A stretch of DNA of 64,000 nucleotides from Vibrio sp. JC009 (GCF_029016485.1 NZ_CP092107.1:1798001-1862000), one strand, 5' to 3'. Numbered from the stretch's first letter, positions 1-9,026 are shown. The notes: generated from the letters alone by a model not told the origin. A program made the numbers and translations.

Positions 1-358
1 CCATTTCGGCATAAGCCGGAGGAAAGCCACGAATCTTGGTGTATTGATGAATAAAAGCCAGATATTGACCTTGTTTCTCCGTGTACGGAATATCCGGCGG
101 CTCCGGTAGCGATAATAATAGTTCAGCCGGAACATTAACAAAAAGACTTCGGGCAACACCGGGGGACTTAATTATCCACTTTTTCTTTTCCAGATTTTTT
201 ATCATTTGATTCACTGTAGGAGCTGTGACTTTGAAGTAAGCCTGGATATCAGCGAAGGCTGGCGGGATCCCTCTCAATCGTGTGTACTCGAGAATATAAG
301 TCAGATATTTTCGTTCTTTTTCCGTAAATGAGTAATTTTCAGGGTCAGGGATCGACAC
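1..358 (-). CDS. Tandem LexA-like winged-helix protein, partial
   Basis: The minus strand is open from about 358 to the left edge, so the gene runs out of the window. It encodes two similar segments, one near residues 12-50 (TEKERKYLTYILEYTRLRG, then IPPAFADIQAYF) and one near residues 92-119 (TEKQGQYLAFIHQYTKIRG, then FPPAYAEM). Both follow the pattern of the LexA DNA-binding winged helix (hydrophobic helix, GxPP turn, recognition helix). No LexA protease part is seen. I give GTG at 358 as start, but the frame stays open further upstream into the neighbouring insertion sequence, so the true N-terminus may be lost or altered. Function is inferred to be DNA binding; partners are unknown. Confidence 0.55.
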   Translation of the reverse strand, partial: MSIPDPENYSFTEKERKYLTYILEYTRLRGIPPAFADIQAYFKVTAPTVNQMIKNLEKKKWIIKSPGVARSLFVNVPAELLLSLPEPPDIPYTEKQGQYLAFIHQYTKIRGFPPAYAEM

Positions 359-1560
359 AGCAAGCCTTTTGTGATCAAGTATGGTGGTTATCAATACCGA
401 GATTGTGCCATGAATGTCAAATACGTTGTAGAGCTGAGTAATGAAGAACGAGATACGTTAATAAAACTCACGTCAAAAGGTAAGGAAAGCGCCAGAAAAC
501 TCAAAAGAGCCCAACTGTTATTACTTGCCGATGACGGCAAGCAAGACAAAGACATTGTCGAACTGCTTCATATCAGTACATCAACCATTTACCGGACCAA
601 GAAACGATTTGTCGAAGAGGGTTTGCCTGAAGCTTTGAATGAAGGAAGAAGAACAGGTTGCCCGCGCAAGCTCGATGCTGTCAGTGATGCATTGTTGACG
701 GCCATTGCCTGTAGTGAGCCACCAGAAGGTTGTGGCCGGTGGACATTAAACCTAATCGCCGATGAATTTATGGCCTTGGTGGAAGGAGAATCGATATCAG
801 TTGAGACGATTCGAAGGCAGCTCAAGAGCAACGATTTGAAACCCTGGCAGAAAAAGATGTGGTGCGTTGGTGATATGAATGCCGAATATATTGCCCGCAT
901 GGAGCATGTGCTTGACTTGTACAGTCGTCCAGCTATTCCCGATGAACCACTAATCAACTTTGATGAGGCGATGAAACAATTGGTGGCAGATATTAAGCCA
1001 TCAACTCAGGCTAAGTCAGGGCAACCTCCGAGAGAAGACTATGAATACAAGCGAGTGGCGGTGGCTAATCTGTTCATGTTTTATGACTGTCACCGAGGGT
1101 GGAGAAAAGTCAAAGAAACAGAAAATAAAAAGGCTGAGGACTTTGCACAATGTATGAAGGAGTTGGTGGATATCCACTACCCTGAAGCTAAGAAAATTCA
1201 TGTCGTGATGGACAACTTTGGCACGCATACAGAGGCTTCACTCTATAAGGCATTTGAACCAGCAGAGGCCCGGAGGCTTCTGAGCCAATTGGAATTTCAC
1301 TATACCCCTAAGCATGCCAGTTGGCTGAATAAAGTGGAAATTGAAATAGGGGTCATGAACAGACAATGTCTGAATCAAAGGATCCCGACATGGGAGAAAT
1401 TACGCAATGAACTGGATGCGTGGGAAACGCGAAGGAATCAGGAAAAAGCTTCTATCAACTGGCAGTTTGACATAGAAGCAGCACGAGAAAAGTTCACCAA
1501 AGCCTACGCCAAACTACGAAAGAAATAGCGTAGGCTCAATATGTCAGAACTTATGTGTCG
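353..1560 (+). mobile_element. IS630-family insertion sequence
   Basis: One transposase gene is flanked by an imperfect inverted repeat: CGACACAGCAAG at 353-364 and, reversed, CGACACATAAG at 1550-1560. The exact ends and a TA target duplication could not be fixed by eye, so the limits are approximate. The left end overlaps the likely 5' end of the LexA-like gene, which suggests the insertion took place at or in that gene's start. Confidence 0.5.
410..1528 (+). CDS. IS630 family transposase
   Basis: The 372-residue protein has an N-terminal helix-turn-helix region (residues ~10-80, with DIVELLHISTSTIYRTKKRF) followed by a DDE integrase-type core. The acidic residues visible are the D of NFDEA, the D of VVMDNFGTH and the E of WLNKVEIEIG, which is the IS630 DDE pattern. 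GTG at 371 would add 13 residues; ATG at 410 (MNVKYVVELSNEER) matches where the family usually begins and is preferred. The frame is intact, so the element may still be active. It stands alone with no accessory genes. Confidence 0.8.
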   Translation: MNVKYVVELSNEERDTLIKLTSKGKESARKLKRAQLLLLADDGKQDKDIVELLHISTSTIYRTKKRFVEEGLPEALNEGRRTGCPRKLDAVSDALLTAIACSEPPEGCGRWTLNLIADEFMALVEGESISVETIRRQLKSNDLKPWQKKMWCVGDMNAEYIARMEHVLDLYSRPAIPDEPLINFDEAMKQLVADIKPSTQAKSGQPPREDYEYKRVAVANLFMFYDCHRGWRKVKETENKKAEDFAQCMKELVDIHYPEAKKIHVVMDNFGTHTEASLYKAFEPAEARRLLSQLEFHYTPKHASWLNKVEIEIGVMNRQCLNQRIPTWEKLRNELDAWETRRNQEKASINWQFDIEAAREKFTKAYAKLRKK

Positions 1561-1741
1561 GAGTACTAGTCTGAATCAGAATTCTCAGATTCTATACGCA
1601 GATTAAACCACTCTGATTCAATTGGTTGTAACTATTGCCAACAGCTAATATCTGAGCTGCAATTCTATCCGTTGGCCAAAGTTTTTCACCGGCTCACAGT
1701 GCTATACTACTTCTAGTATATAGCTTATATAGGCTCCTTGT

Positions 1742-2476
1742 ATGAAGCAGGCACTTTTCATCTTATTAATATTGAGTAGTTTTGGCCTTCAGGCGGCAAG
1801 AGATATCACAATCTCTTCAATACCTACGACAATAAAAGGAAAAACGTTGGCATTAGAAATTGAGCAGGTGCTGCTTGTAGCGTACAGCAAGCTCGATATT
1901 AATGTGAACTTTGAACATTATCCGGTAGGCAGGACACTTTTATATTCTAATTCGGGTAAAACCGATGGTGAGTTGTTTGGTACTCATGAAATAGAATCTG
2001 TGTATACCAACCTGATACGAGTAAATGTGCCTCTTTCATCTCGGTTTATGTTCTTGTTCGTCAAACAGGGCAACGAGTTTTCTGTTGATGGTTGGGAAAG
2101 CATTCCTGAAAGTTACACTCTGGGACATAAGCGAAATGTTGAGTTTGTTGAGTCGGCAGTGATAAAGCATAAGATTGGGGCTTATTCGACAAAAGACTCT
2201 GAGAATATGTTCCTGCAATTAGATGCGGATCGGGTTCAAGTGGTTTTGTCCAGCGTTAACGGGTACAAGTCAGTTGCCAAGAAACACCAGCTAGAAGATA
2301 TTGTTATGCTTGAACCTGCTGTTTACACCGCACATTTGTACCACTACCTAAATATTAAGAACGCAGAGTTAGTTCCACAATTAGAAAGGGTGCTACAAGA
2401 GATGCGTGCAAGTGGTGAAATAGAAGCCATTCAAGAGCGTGTTGAGGCGGAATTTGGTCTTCCTGATTCTAAATAA
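1742..2476 (+). CDS. Periplasmic solute-binding protein (SBP_bac_3-like)
   Basis: This 244-residue protein begins with a clear signal peptide (MKQALFILLILSSFGLQAA), so it acts in the periplasm. The rest looks like the type 2 periplasmic-binding fold used by amino-acid ABC transporters and by stand-alone sensor proteins: an early EIEQVLLVAYSKLDI segment, a central FLFVKQ strand and a C-terminal helix (NAELVPQLERVLQEM). No permease or ATPase gene is adjacent, which in Vibrio is common for orphan members. The ligand cannot be told. A degraded relative of its C-terminus lies about 55 bp downstream. Confidence 0.7.
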   Translation: MKQALFILLILSSFGLQAARDITISSIPTTIKGKTLALEIEQVLLVAYSKLDINVNFEHYPVGRTLLYSNSGKTDGELFGTHEIESVYTNLIRVNVPLSSRFMFLFVKQGNEFSVDGWESIPESYTLGHKRNVEFVESAVIKHKIGAYSTKDSENMFLQLDADRVQVVLSSVNGYKSVAKKHQLEDIVMLEPAVYTAHLYHYLNIKNAELVPQLERVLQEMRASGEIEAIQERVEAEFGLPDSK

Positions 2477-2529
2477 AATTATTAGCCAGGGGGTTGGAGA
2501 TGAGTAACTCCCTGGCTGGTCAGGTTTAG

Positions 2530-2616
2530 CACGCTGAGCTAGTTAAACCACTAACCGAGGCTTTAGAAAAGCTGGAAAAGTATGGCAAAATTGAGGAGAT
2601 TACAGCCGTATCAAGG
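2530..2616 (+). pseudogene. Remnant of a second solute-binding protein C-terminus
   Basis: Reading from 2530 in the frame CAC GCT GAG gives HAELVKPLTEALEKLEKYGKIEEI, which aligns without gaps to the last helix of the upstream binding protein (NAELVPQLERVLQEM, then RASGEIEAI), with 10 of 23 positions the same. A TAG stop stands directly before it and no start is present. I read it as the tail of a deleted tandem paralog. The rest of 2477-2909 holds no gene I can support. Confidence 0.5.
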
Positions 2617-2909
2617 TGCTATACGAAACACCGGAACCCTCAGAGGCTAACTGACACAAGAAAAAGCCTCCCATAACACCATCCATATTATTTGCGTTTC
2701 CCTTAGATTAAAGACTGGCGTCGAATCGGTTAAAAACCAAGTTATCTCGCTTTGAGGTAGATCCAGATGTGGGGGAGGGCCTAAACCAGTTCTAAACCAA
2801 CCCTGCCGATAATGCTGATAATCTTTTCATCAACTTGAATACGAACGGAGCCGATATGCCCGTCACTACTTCATGTGAAACGTGAATCCTTACAGAGATG
2901 AGAATCGAT

Positions 2910-3881
2910 ATGGACAAAAAACTAGTACTTTCTACCGCGATTGCACTACCAATCCTTATGTCCCAGATGGGTGTTGCATTAGCCGCAGCCCCCTGGATGA
3001 ATGCTGAGAATATCACTCAGGCCTTTATGGATGTCGAAGATGCTAATGGTGATGGCAAGGTCACCAGAGACGAATTCAAAGGTCCGGATCATGACTTCAA
3101 AATGTTTGATAAGAACGGTGATGGTGTGATTGTTCTGTCGGAAGCCCCAACCAGAGAAAGCATGAAAAAGCCGGGTATGAACCCTAAGCCTAACATGGAC
3201 CCAAACCTAAAGATGATGGACAAGGTGACCATCAACGGCGCAGAATTTAAATTTGATACCAAATACGCCTTCTTTGGCTGGAATGACTTGCCAAAAGATC
3301 TATCCCTTGAGAAGCAGGCAATCAAAACTTTTACCTCTCCAGACGGCAGCACTCATTATTATCAGGTAGTATATATGCCCGACGGTAACCTGAACTGGTT
3401 TCAGGCAGCGTATCTGGCCGATAACGCCGGTGGTTATTTAGCATCCATCACCTCTGAAGAAGAGAACAGCTTTATCTTTGAAATGGTGAACGATATGAAG
3501 TACTTCTGGAAGTTTCCGGCCTACGTAGAGGGTAAGAGCCAGCGCAATCACTACGAAATTACCATAGGTCCATTCCTGGGCGGTTACCAGCCGGAAGGTT
3601 CTGAAGAGCCTGCTGGTGGCTGGAGTTGGCTAAGCGGCGAGAAATGGGACTACAGCAACTGGGCAGTTAATCTGGATGATGGTGTAGTGGATAAGGATCC
3701 GCGTCCGAATGACCAGCCAAACGACTCAGGTAGCGGTCAGCGTATTATGGGTTTTGGTGAGATGAACCTGCCGGTTCCGACTTGGGGGGACTATATGGAT
3801 GCCGTTGGCACCTACGGTTATGACCGTCTGCCGGGCCGTACCTACGCATTCATAATGGAGTTCGAGGCGATGCCGAAATAA
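2910..3881 (+). CDS. Exported EF-hand / C-type-lectin-like protein
   Basis: This protein of about 323 residues has a signal peptide (MDKKLVLSTAIALPILM...ALAA). Two canonical EF-hand loops follow, DANGDGKVTRDEF near residue 43 and DKNGDGVIVLSEA near residue 68, both with Asp/Asn at positions 1, 3, 5 and Glu at 12. From about residue 100 comes a C-type-lectin-like domain: GNLNWFQAAYLADNAGGYLA, then SITSEEENSF, WSWLSGEKWDYSNW and a QPNDSG motif of the EPN/QPD sugar- and calcium-site kind. ATG at 2898 would add four residues; 2910 has the better ribosome site (GAGATGAG). A paralog without EF-hands follows. Role is unknown; calcium-dependent surface or glycan binding is inferred. Confidence 0.7.
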   Translation: MDKKLVLSTAIALPILMSQMGVALAAAPWMNAENITQAFMDVEDANGDGKVTRDEFKGPDHDFKMFDKNGDGVIVLSEAPTRESMKKPGMNPKPNMDPNLKMMDKVTINGAEFKFDTKYAFFGWNDLPKDLSLEKQAIKTFTSPDGSTHYYQVVYMPDGNLNWFQAAYLADNAGGYLASITSEEENSFIFEMVNDMKYFWKFPAYVEGKSQRNHYEITIGPFLGGYQPEGSEEPAGGWSWLSGEKWDYSNWAVNLDDGVVDKDPRPNDQPNDSGSGQRIMGFGEMNLPVPTWGDYMDAVGTYGYDRLPGRTYAFIMEFEAMPK

Positions 3882-3902
3882 GCAAATATTGGACTAAGTA
3901 GA

Positions 3903-3934
3903 AAACGGGATGGTGTCTGGCATCCCGTTTTTTG
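3903..3934 (+). terminator. Intrinsic terminator after EF-hand/lectin gene
   Basis: A hairpin AACGGGATG / CATCCCGTT with an 8-nt loop is followed by a run of T, about 22 bp past the stop codon. Confidence 0.8.
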
Positions 3935-4127
3935 GAAAGTATGCAGTAACCACTGAAGCGCTTGGCCTCCAAACCGAGATAACTTAATTGCTCCAGGGCT
4001 AATTTGAGCTGAGGTATTTCTGTAAAGAAATGTAAATTGTTGGTATCTAAACCAAAACTAAACTAGTGACACTCCTTCCCGTCTTAGAATTGAATCCGAA
4101 TTTACTAAGTAGAGAGACGGGTGGATC

Positions 4128-4898
4128 ATGATTAATGCAAGAAACTGTTTAACCGCTGTAGGGCTAGTCGCTCTGTTTTCAGCAGGAGGCGTACAAGCAT
4201 CTTCTGAGGGTACAATAAGCCAGCAAAAAGCAACTCAGACTGTTACGATAAACTCGGTGGACTTCAAGGTTGCCGACTACTATGACTTCTTTACTTGGGA
4301 AACACTGCCAAGTGACGTTCTTTATGAAAAAGAACCACTCCAAACCTTTACTAATACTAATGGCGATAAACATTACTACCACGTTGTTTACCTTCCTAAC
4401 GGAAACTTGAACTGGTTTCAGGCAGCCAAGTTAGCCGAAGAGGCCGGTGGTTATCTAGCCTCCATTACATCTGAGGCTGAAAATAATTTTCTATTTAACC
4501 TAATCGACGATCCTAAATATTTTTTCCAGTTCCCTAAATATGTCGAAGGCTCGGGCCGGGCTAACCACTATGAGATCATGATTGGCCCTATGTTGGGTGG
4601 CTATCAACCCGAAGATGCTACCATTCCGGATGCAGACTGGCACTGGCTTAGCGGAGAAGAGTGGAGCTATACCAACTGGGCTCAAAACCTGGATGATGGT
4701 GTAATCGATAAAGATCCTCGCAATAACACTCAGCCAAATGATTCCGGCAAAGAGAAAAGCCAGCGAATCCTTGGTTTCGGCGAGTTAAACCAGCCTGTAC
4801 CAACGTGGGGCGATTATTCTGATGATGCCGGTACCTACGGCCGAAGAGGCCCTGGCCGATATGCATTTATCATCGAATACAATAGCAAACCAGAATAA
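4128..4898 (+). CDS. Exported C-type-lectin-like protein
   Basis: This 256-residue protein has a signal peptide (MINARNCLTAVGLVALFSAG, cleaved near VQASS) and then a domain plainly paralogous to residues ~100-323 of the upstream gene: NGNLNWFQAAKLAEEAGGYL, WHWLSGEEWSYTNWAQN, QPNDSG and a C-terminal RYAFIIEY. It lacks the EF-hand module. No cysteines pair in the domain, which is usual for bacterial C-type-lectin-like folds. A GTGGATC ribosome-site-like stretch precedes the ATG. The pair looks like a duplication with loss or gain of the calcium-binding segment. Function is not known. Confidence 0.65.
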   Translation: MINARNCLTAVGLVALFSAGGVQASSEGTISQQKATQTVTINSVDFKVADYYDFFTWETLPSDVLYEKEPLQTFTNTNGDKHYYHVVYLPNGNLNWFQAAKLAEEAGGYLASITSEAENNFLFNLIDDPKYFFQFPKYVEGSGRANHYEIMIGPMLGGYQPEDATIPDADWHWLSGEEWSYTNWAQNLDDGVIDKDPRNNTQPNDSGKEKSQRILGFGELNQPVPTWGDYSDDAGTYGRRGPGRYAFIIEYNSKPE

Positions 4899-5033
4899 AC
4901 ACGGAATATGACCAAAGCGGGTTTTCACGACCCGCTATCGGTTCCTTTAAATACTATGGCCCGGATCTGTATAAGATTTCAGGCATGCCAAATAACCAAA
5001 AACTGTTTAACTGTAAGGAGTTAGTGCAATTGG

Positions 5034-5901
5034 CTACCGGTCAATCCATTTTGATAATGTATTAAACAAGACGTCCGGGACAATTGGTTTGGTGACGTGG
5101 TCATTCATGCCAGCCTGAAAACTCTTTTTTTTGTGCAGATCCATTGCGTGAGCAGTCATCGCTATGATTGGAAGCGTATTAGAACAATAGTTCTCACGTA
5201 TTAGCTCTGTGGCTTTGTACCCATCCATTTCTGGTAATTGAATATCCATAAGGACAGCATCGAAATGTTCACCTGAGTGGATAGAAAAAGTCTAAAAAAT
5301 GCTGCTCTGTCCGGTGAAAATCCTTGGTATTGATTCCTATCATTTCTTCGGGTGAATCATAACCTAGGATATCCGCAGCACGTTGGTTACAACGTACAAC
5401 CTCCCTCTCTTTACCGACAAGGAATAGTCCGACAAGGCTGTTTTTGAAGATCGAATCCACTTCATCTTTTGAATTTTTGAGTTCAGAGATGTCATGAATA
5501 CTAATACGATAACTCGGCTTTTCATCAAAGCTAACATAATGAATAGTGACTGATGACTGAAATTCGCGCCCACTTAAGCTCTTATACAGCCACTCAAAAC
5601 TATGTTTACCATACTTCTTAGCAAGGCAAAGGAGCTCTTTGGCCTTTTCAGATGACCGACTGCCATCGGTTTGTTTTTCGGGTGATATCAAACTGAAGTC
5701 AAAAGGTGTGATCTGTGAAAGGTCGGATAGACCAAGAAGATTAAAGTAAGCTTGGTTACAGTCTAAAGGGTGTCCGTGAGTATCTATAATAAGAGATGCG
5801 ACATCCGAAGTATCAAACAAACGTTGATAGTCGGAGAGCTTTCTTTTTAGCAACTGATTTTCTATCTTAAGAGTATTGCGTGAGCCATTATTAATCATCA
5901 A
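5034..5901 (-). pseudogene. Hybrid PAS/receiver sensor kinase, broken by deletion
   Basis: From 5901 leftward one frame encodes two PAS domains (residues ~28-135 and ~145-205; motifs IIDTHGHPLDCNQAYFNLLG and VVRCNQRAADILGYDSPEEM) and stops shortly after HFLDFFYPLR at 5269. A second frame then carries the C-terminal two thirds of a response-regulator receiver, IHSGEHFDAVLMDIQLPEMD, with the phospho-acceptor Asp in LMD and the Lys in TKPI. The kinase core (H-box, ATPase) and receiver start are missing. The simplest reading is a PAS-PAS-kinase-receiver hybrid gene with an out-of-frame internal deletion near 5270-5285. It probably no longer signals as a kinase. Confidence 0.7.
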
Positions 5902-6285
5902 AGGCTTCCTTGTGGGAAATTAGCACCTTCCAGCGTGGTACGCCAACAATGCTTGGGCTGCAATTATGTTAAACCACACCTTCATCGGTCGACGCACAAT
6001 TTATGCTAACTTTCATAAAGATATGAGCATATCTTTTCAAATAAAGATCATTGGGTATCGCAGTTTGAATATTGTATTACAATACTTCTTCCTACTACAA
6101 AAGTCCATGCATTGCATAGGGAGTAACTCATTAATACCCATACCATCTTTTGACAATCTATTATCCAAACACAACTCTTATTGGTGACTGTACTGTAAAG
6201 CGGTTTATTCTCAGATTCTCATGCTTAGTCAGGTACCTATATATAAACCGCCTGCTTAATTAGCAGGCGATTTCGTCTCTACAAT
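5902..6285. other. Intergenic region between sensor pseudogene and nifA
   Basis: About 380 bp without a convincing gene. The only structure I see is an inverted repeat (AGCGGTTTA near 6196 and TAAACCGC near 6244) and the nifA terminator listed separately. Confidence 0.5.
6247..6272 (-). terminator. Probable terminator of nifLA
   Basis: A perfect stem CGCCTGCT / AGCAGGCG with a 5-nt loop lies 14-37 bp past the nifA stop on the minus strand, followed by GTTTATATATA rather than a pure T run. Confidence 0.55.
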
Positions 6286-7854
6286 TTAAATCTGCTTCAT
6301 CTCAATATTCATCGTCTGAATCCGGTATGCGATCTGCCTTGGGGTCATGTTAAGCAAGCGGGCTGCTTTGGCTTTTACCCAACCGGATTGCTCCAGTGCA
6401 TCGATGACAGCCTGTTTTTCATCAGCGATCTGCTGCTCTTTGCAGACCGGTTCCCGGGCTGGCATTGAGTAGTTTGCTGGTGTGCGGGGCTGTACTGGTG
6501 GTGCACTAAACTGAGGGAATGAGATCAGCTCTGGCGTTATGGTTCCGGATTCACTGAGAATGGAGGCTCTTTCCAGTGTATTTTCCAGTTCACGTACGTT
6601 ACCGGGCCAGGTGTATTCCATCAGGTGACGGATTGCATGTTCAGAGATGGCGATTTTCCGCTGCTGCTTTTTGCTTAGTTTATTCAGCATAAAGTCGGCC
6701 AGATCAGGAATATCCTGAACCCGGTCTCTGAGCGGAGGCAGATACATGGGCATCACGTTCAGACGGTAGTAAAGGTCTTCCCGAAAATTCTCAGATGCGA
6801 CTTCGGCCTCCAGATTCCGGTTGGTTGCGGCTATGATTCTTACATCAACAGAAATGGTATCTGTACCGCCGACGCGTTCAAACTCCTGCTCCTGTAAAAC
6901 CCGCAATAGCTTGGCCTGAAATGCCGGGCTGGTTTCGCCGATTTCATCAAGGAAAATGGTGCCGTTGTGGGCCATTTCAAAGCGGCCTTTGCGCTGCTTA
7001 ACCGCTCCGGTGAAAGCGCCTTTTTCATGTCCGAAAAGCTCTGACTCCAGAAGGTTGTCGGGCAGGGCGGCGCAGTTCAGTTTCACAAACGGATGGTTTG
7101 CTCTTGGAGAGTTGTAGTGGATAGCGTTTGCAATCACTTCTTTACCTGTTCCCGACTCACCCCGGACAAGCACTGTGGAGTCCCAGGGAGCAACCAGTCT
7201 TATCTGGTCAAAGATACGTCTCATCTCTTTGGTATGTCCAACCAGATTATCGAAGCTGTAGTTGTTGCGAACTTTTCGCCTTAAGCCATCGCGCTCGCTG
7301 ACCAGCTGTTTTTGCTGCTTCTGTACCTGATTGGCTAACTGAACGTTTTTGGCAATCAGACTGGCAATCATTTCAAGAAAACGGGTAAGCAGTGTGATTT
7401 CGGAATCTGAGCTGTTTTTAGGTTGTGCAGCTAAAGCACCAATGACCTGAGTGGAGGCGTCTTTTAACGGTACACAGATAAAGGGTTTGTCATAGTCATA
7501 AATAGCCAGCTTATCGGAAAAACGCATATCGTCACCCAGGTTACGGATAACGATGGAGGATTGTTGATTGATAAGATCACCGATTATGCCTTCCCCGGCT
7601 TTGTAGCTGATCTGCTTTTCATGGGAAGCATCGTCGTAGTCAGGAGAGTGCAGAGATTTTACTAACATACTATCCCGGTTAGGATCTTTTATGGTAAGCA
7701 GACCACAAAGCAGGTTGCATTCATCATGAAGAATTTCCAGCACCTTCTTAGAGGAGTCTGCGTAATTCAGGCTGATGTTTAACTGGCTGCTGATTTTGTA
7801 CATTGCTGCAAGCAGCCGTCGTTCCAGTTCAGCGATTGAGTATTCGATCGTCAT
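6286..7854 (-). CDS. nifA: Nif-specific sigma-54 activator NifA
   Basis: NifA is the sigma-54-dependent enhancer-binding protein that switches on nitrogen-fixation operons. The 522-residue protein has an N-terminal GAF domain (~20-180), a AAA+ core (~205-435) with Walker A GESGTGKE, the sigma-54 contact loop GAFTGA and Walker B GTIFLDEIGE, and a C-terminal helix-turn-helix (KAKAARLLNMTPRQIAYRIQ, the family's usual sequence). The linker has no CxxxxC oxygen-sensing motif, which fits the NifL-controlled class. It lies 11 bp behind nifL in one operon. Candidate binding sites (TGT-N10-ACA) occur before rnfA and nifF. Confidence 0.95.
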   Translation of the reverse strand: MTIEYSIAELERRLLAAMYKISSQLNISLNYADSSKKVLEILHDECNLLCGLLTIKDPNRDSMLVKSLHSPDYDDASHEKQISYKAGEGIIGDLINQQSSIVIRNLGDDMRFSDKLAIYDYDKPFICVPLKDASTQVIGALAAQPKNSSDSEITLLTRFLEMIASLIAKNVQLANQVQKQQKQLVSERDGLRRKVRNNYSFDNLVGHTKEMRRIFDQIRLVAPWDSTVLVRGESGTGKEVIANAIHYNSPRANHPFVKLNCAALPDNLLESELFGHEKGAFTGAVKQRKGRFEMAHNGTIFLDEIGETSPAFQAKLLRVLQEQEFERVGGTDTISVDVRIIAATNRNLEAEVASENFREDLYYRLNVMPMYLPPLRDRVQDIPDLADFMLNKLSKKQQRKIAISEHAIRHLMEYTWPGNVRELENTLERASILSESGTITPELISFPQFSAPPVQPRTPANYSMPAREPVCKEQQIADEKQAVIDALEQSGWVKAKAARLLNMTPRQIAYRIQTMNIEMKQI

Positions 7855-7865
7855 ATATCACCGCC

Positions 7866-9026
7866 TTACTTAGCCATTTTAGGGAAGATTAATTGAATTG
7901 ATGCGCCCTCTAACCGGGAGCTTTCGGAAATTTCTATCGTCGCAGAGTGCTCATTTATTACCTGTTGAACAATGGGTAGACCGATCCCGCGACAACCAGA
8001 GCTGATCTTAGATTTAGTGCTGAAAAAAGGCTTAAACATCTTCAGGCGGATGTTATCTTCGATTCCGTTGCCGCTATCTTCAATGGTGATAATAACTTCG
8101 TCTTCTGTTTCTGTGGTGGCGAGCAGTATCGCCCTCTGGCTGTTATTGCTCTGTTCAATGGCATCCACTGCGTTATCCAGCAGTTGTTTGACAGCCAGAA
8201 GCAGACGGTTGGGTTTGCCATTAACAGATTGCAGCTCCATCGCCGGGCGAAACTCAATTTCCGTAGAATGGGAAAGCAGCAGGTCTGTACTGATAGTGAT
8301 GGCGTCGCGCACAATCTGATTGACGTTTACCGGCTGTGATGCTTCATTGGCCCGCTCTGGAATTGCCTGATGGATATCATCCAGAGCTCTGTTCGCGTCT
8401 TGCATTGCTTCATCCATGGCAACTAAGCCGGGGCAGGAGTGATTACGTTGTTTCAGGATGGTAACGGCTGAATCAATCATGTTGAGCGGCCCCTGCATCT
8501 GGTGCAGAGTAGCCATCATCACTTCCTGCATTGAATGGACAAACTTGTTGTCATTAGCCATCTGTCGGATGATATTTAATCGTCTTTCTTCCTGATACTG
8601 CTTCTCTCGTGTCCGGTCGATAATGCTGATAAGTGTGAAGTATTCTTCAGCAGAGGGGAGGCAGGATTGTGTTGTGGTCTCCGCTACCGGTATTTTTGTG
8701 AGGGAAAAGTCAAACCACTGCTCTGAAATATTCTCGGCCTTATCAATGTGAACGCTAAGCGAGCGGTGTTTTTTCTTACCTAAAAAGTGGTCTATTGACT
8801 GAAACTCACAGTCTGCGATCAGATGCTCAGTGAAGAGAGAAACCGGAGATATTTTCAGCCGCTCTTCCAGCTTATTGAACTTTTCATTTCTGATTAGGGT
8901 ATAGCCATCAGCTTCAATTAGCGCCATCGCTGTTGGTGCTGAATCAAACATGGCGTGAAATACCGCAAACTGATAATCAGAGCAGTCCTGAGAGGGGATT
9001 GATACTAAGCTATCCAATGCTTTCAT
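7866..9026 (-). CDS. nifL: NifL-like anti-activator lacking the first PAS domain
   Basis: NifL binds and inhibits NifA in response to oxygen and fixed nitrogen. This 386-residue form has one PAS-like domain (~20-140; starts FHAMFDSAPTAMALIEADGY), an H-box (MATLHQMQGPLNMI, His ~175) and a GHKL ATPase-like domain (~225-385) with N-box QLLDNAVDAIEQ and G-boxes EDSGNGI and GIGLPI. Known NifL proteins of Klebsiella and Azotobacter have about 500-520 residues and begin with an FAD-binding PAS1. The present N-terminus aligns with PAS2, so the flavin domain appears absent. Identity rests on position before nifA and on the H-box/PAS2 pattern. RBS AAGGA precedes the ATG. Confidence 0.85.
   Translation of the reverse strand: MKALDSLVSIPSQDCSDYQFAVFHAMFDSAPTAMALIEADGYTLIRNEKFNKLEERLKISPVSLFTEHLIADCEFQSIDHFLGKKKHRSLSVHIDKAENISEQWFDFSLTKIPVAETTTQSCLPSAEEYFTLISIIDRTREKQYQEERRLNIIRQMANDNKFVHSMQEVMMATLHQMQGPLNMIDSAVTILKQRNHSCPGLVAMDEAMQDANRALDDIHQAIPERANEASQPVNVNQIVRDAITISTDLLLSHSTEIEFRPAMELQSVNGKPNRLLLAVKQLLDNAVDAIEQSNNSQRAILLATTETEDEVIITIEDSGNGIEDNIRLKMFKPFFSTKSKISSGCRGIGLPIVQQVINEHSATIEISESSRLEGASIQLIFPKMAK

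Noticed and set aside
4905..4945. Hairpin AGCGGGT/ACCCGCT after the second lectin-like gene as terminator
   Set aside because: The stem is only 7 bp and is followed by a mixed sequence without a T run, so it was not listed as a terminator.
5966..6187. Plus-strand frame of 73 codons before nifA
   Set aside because: No ribosome site, no family pattern and a composition typical of AT-rich noncoding DNA.
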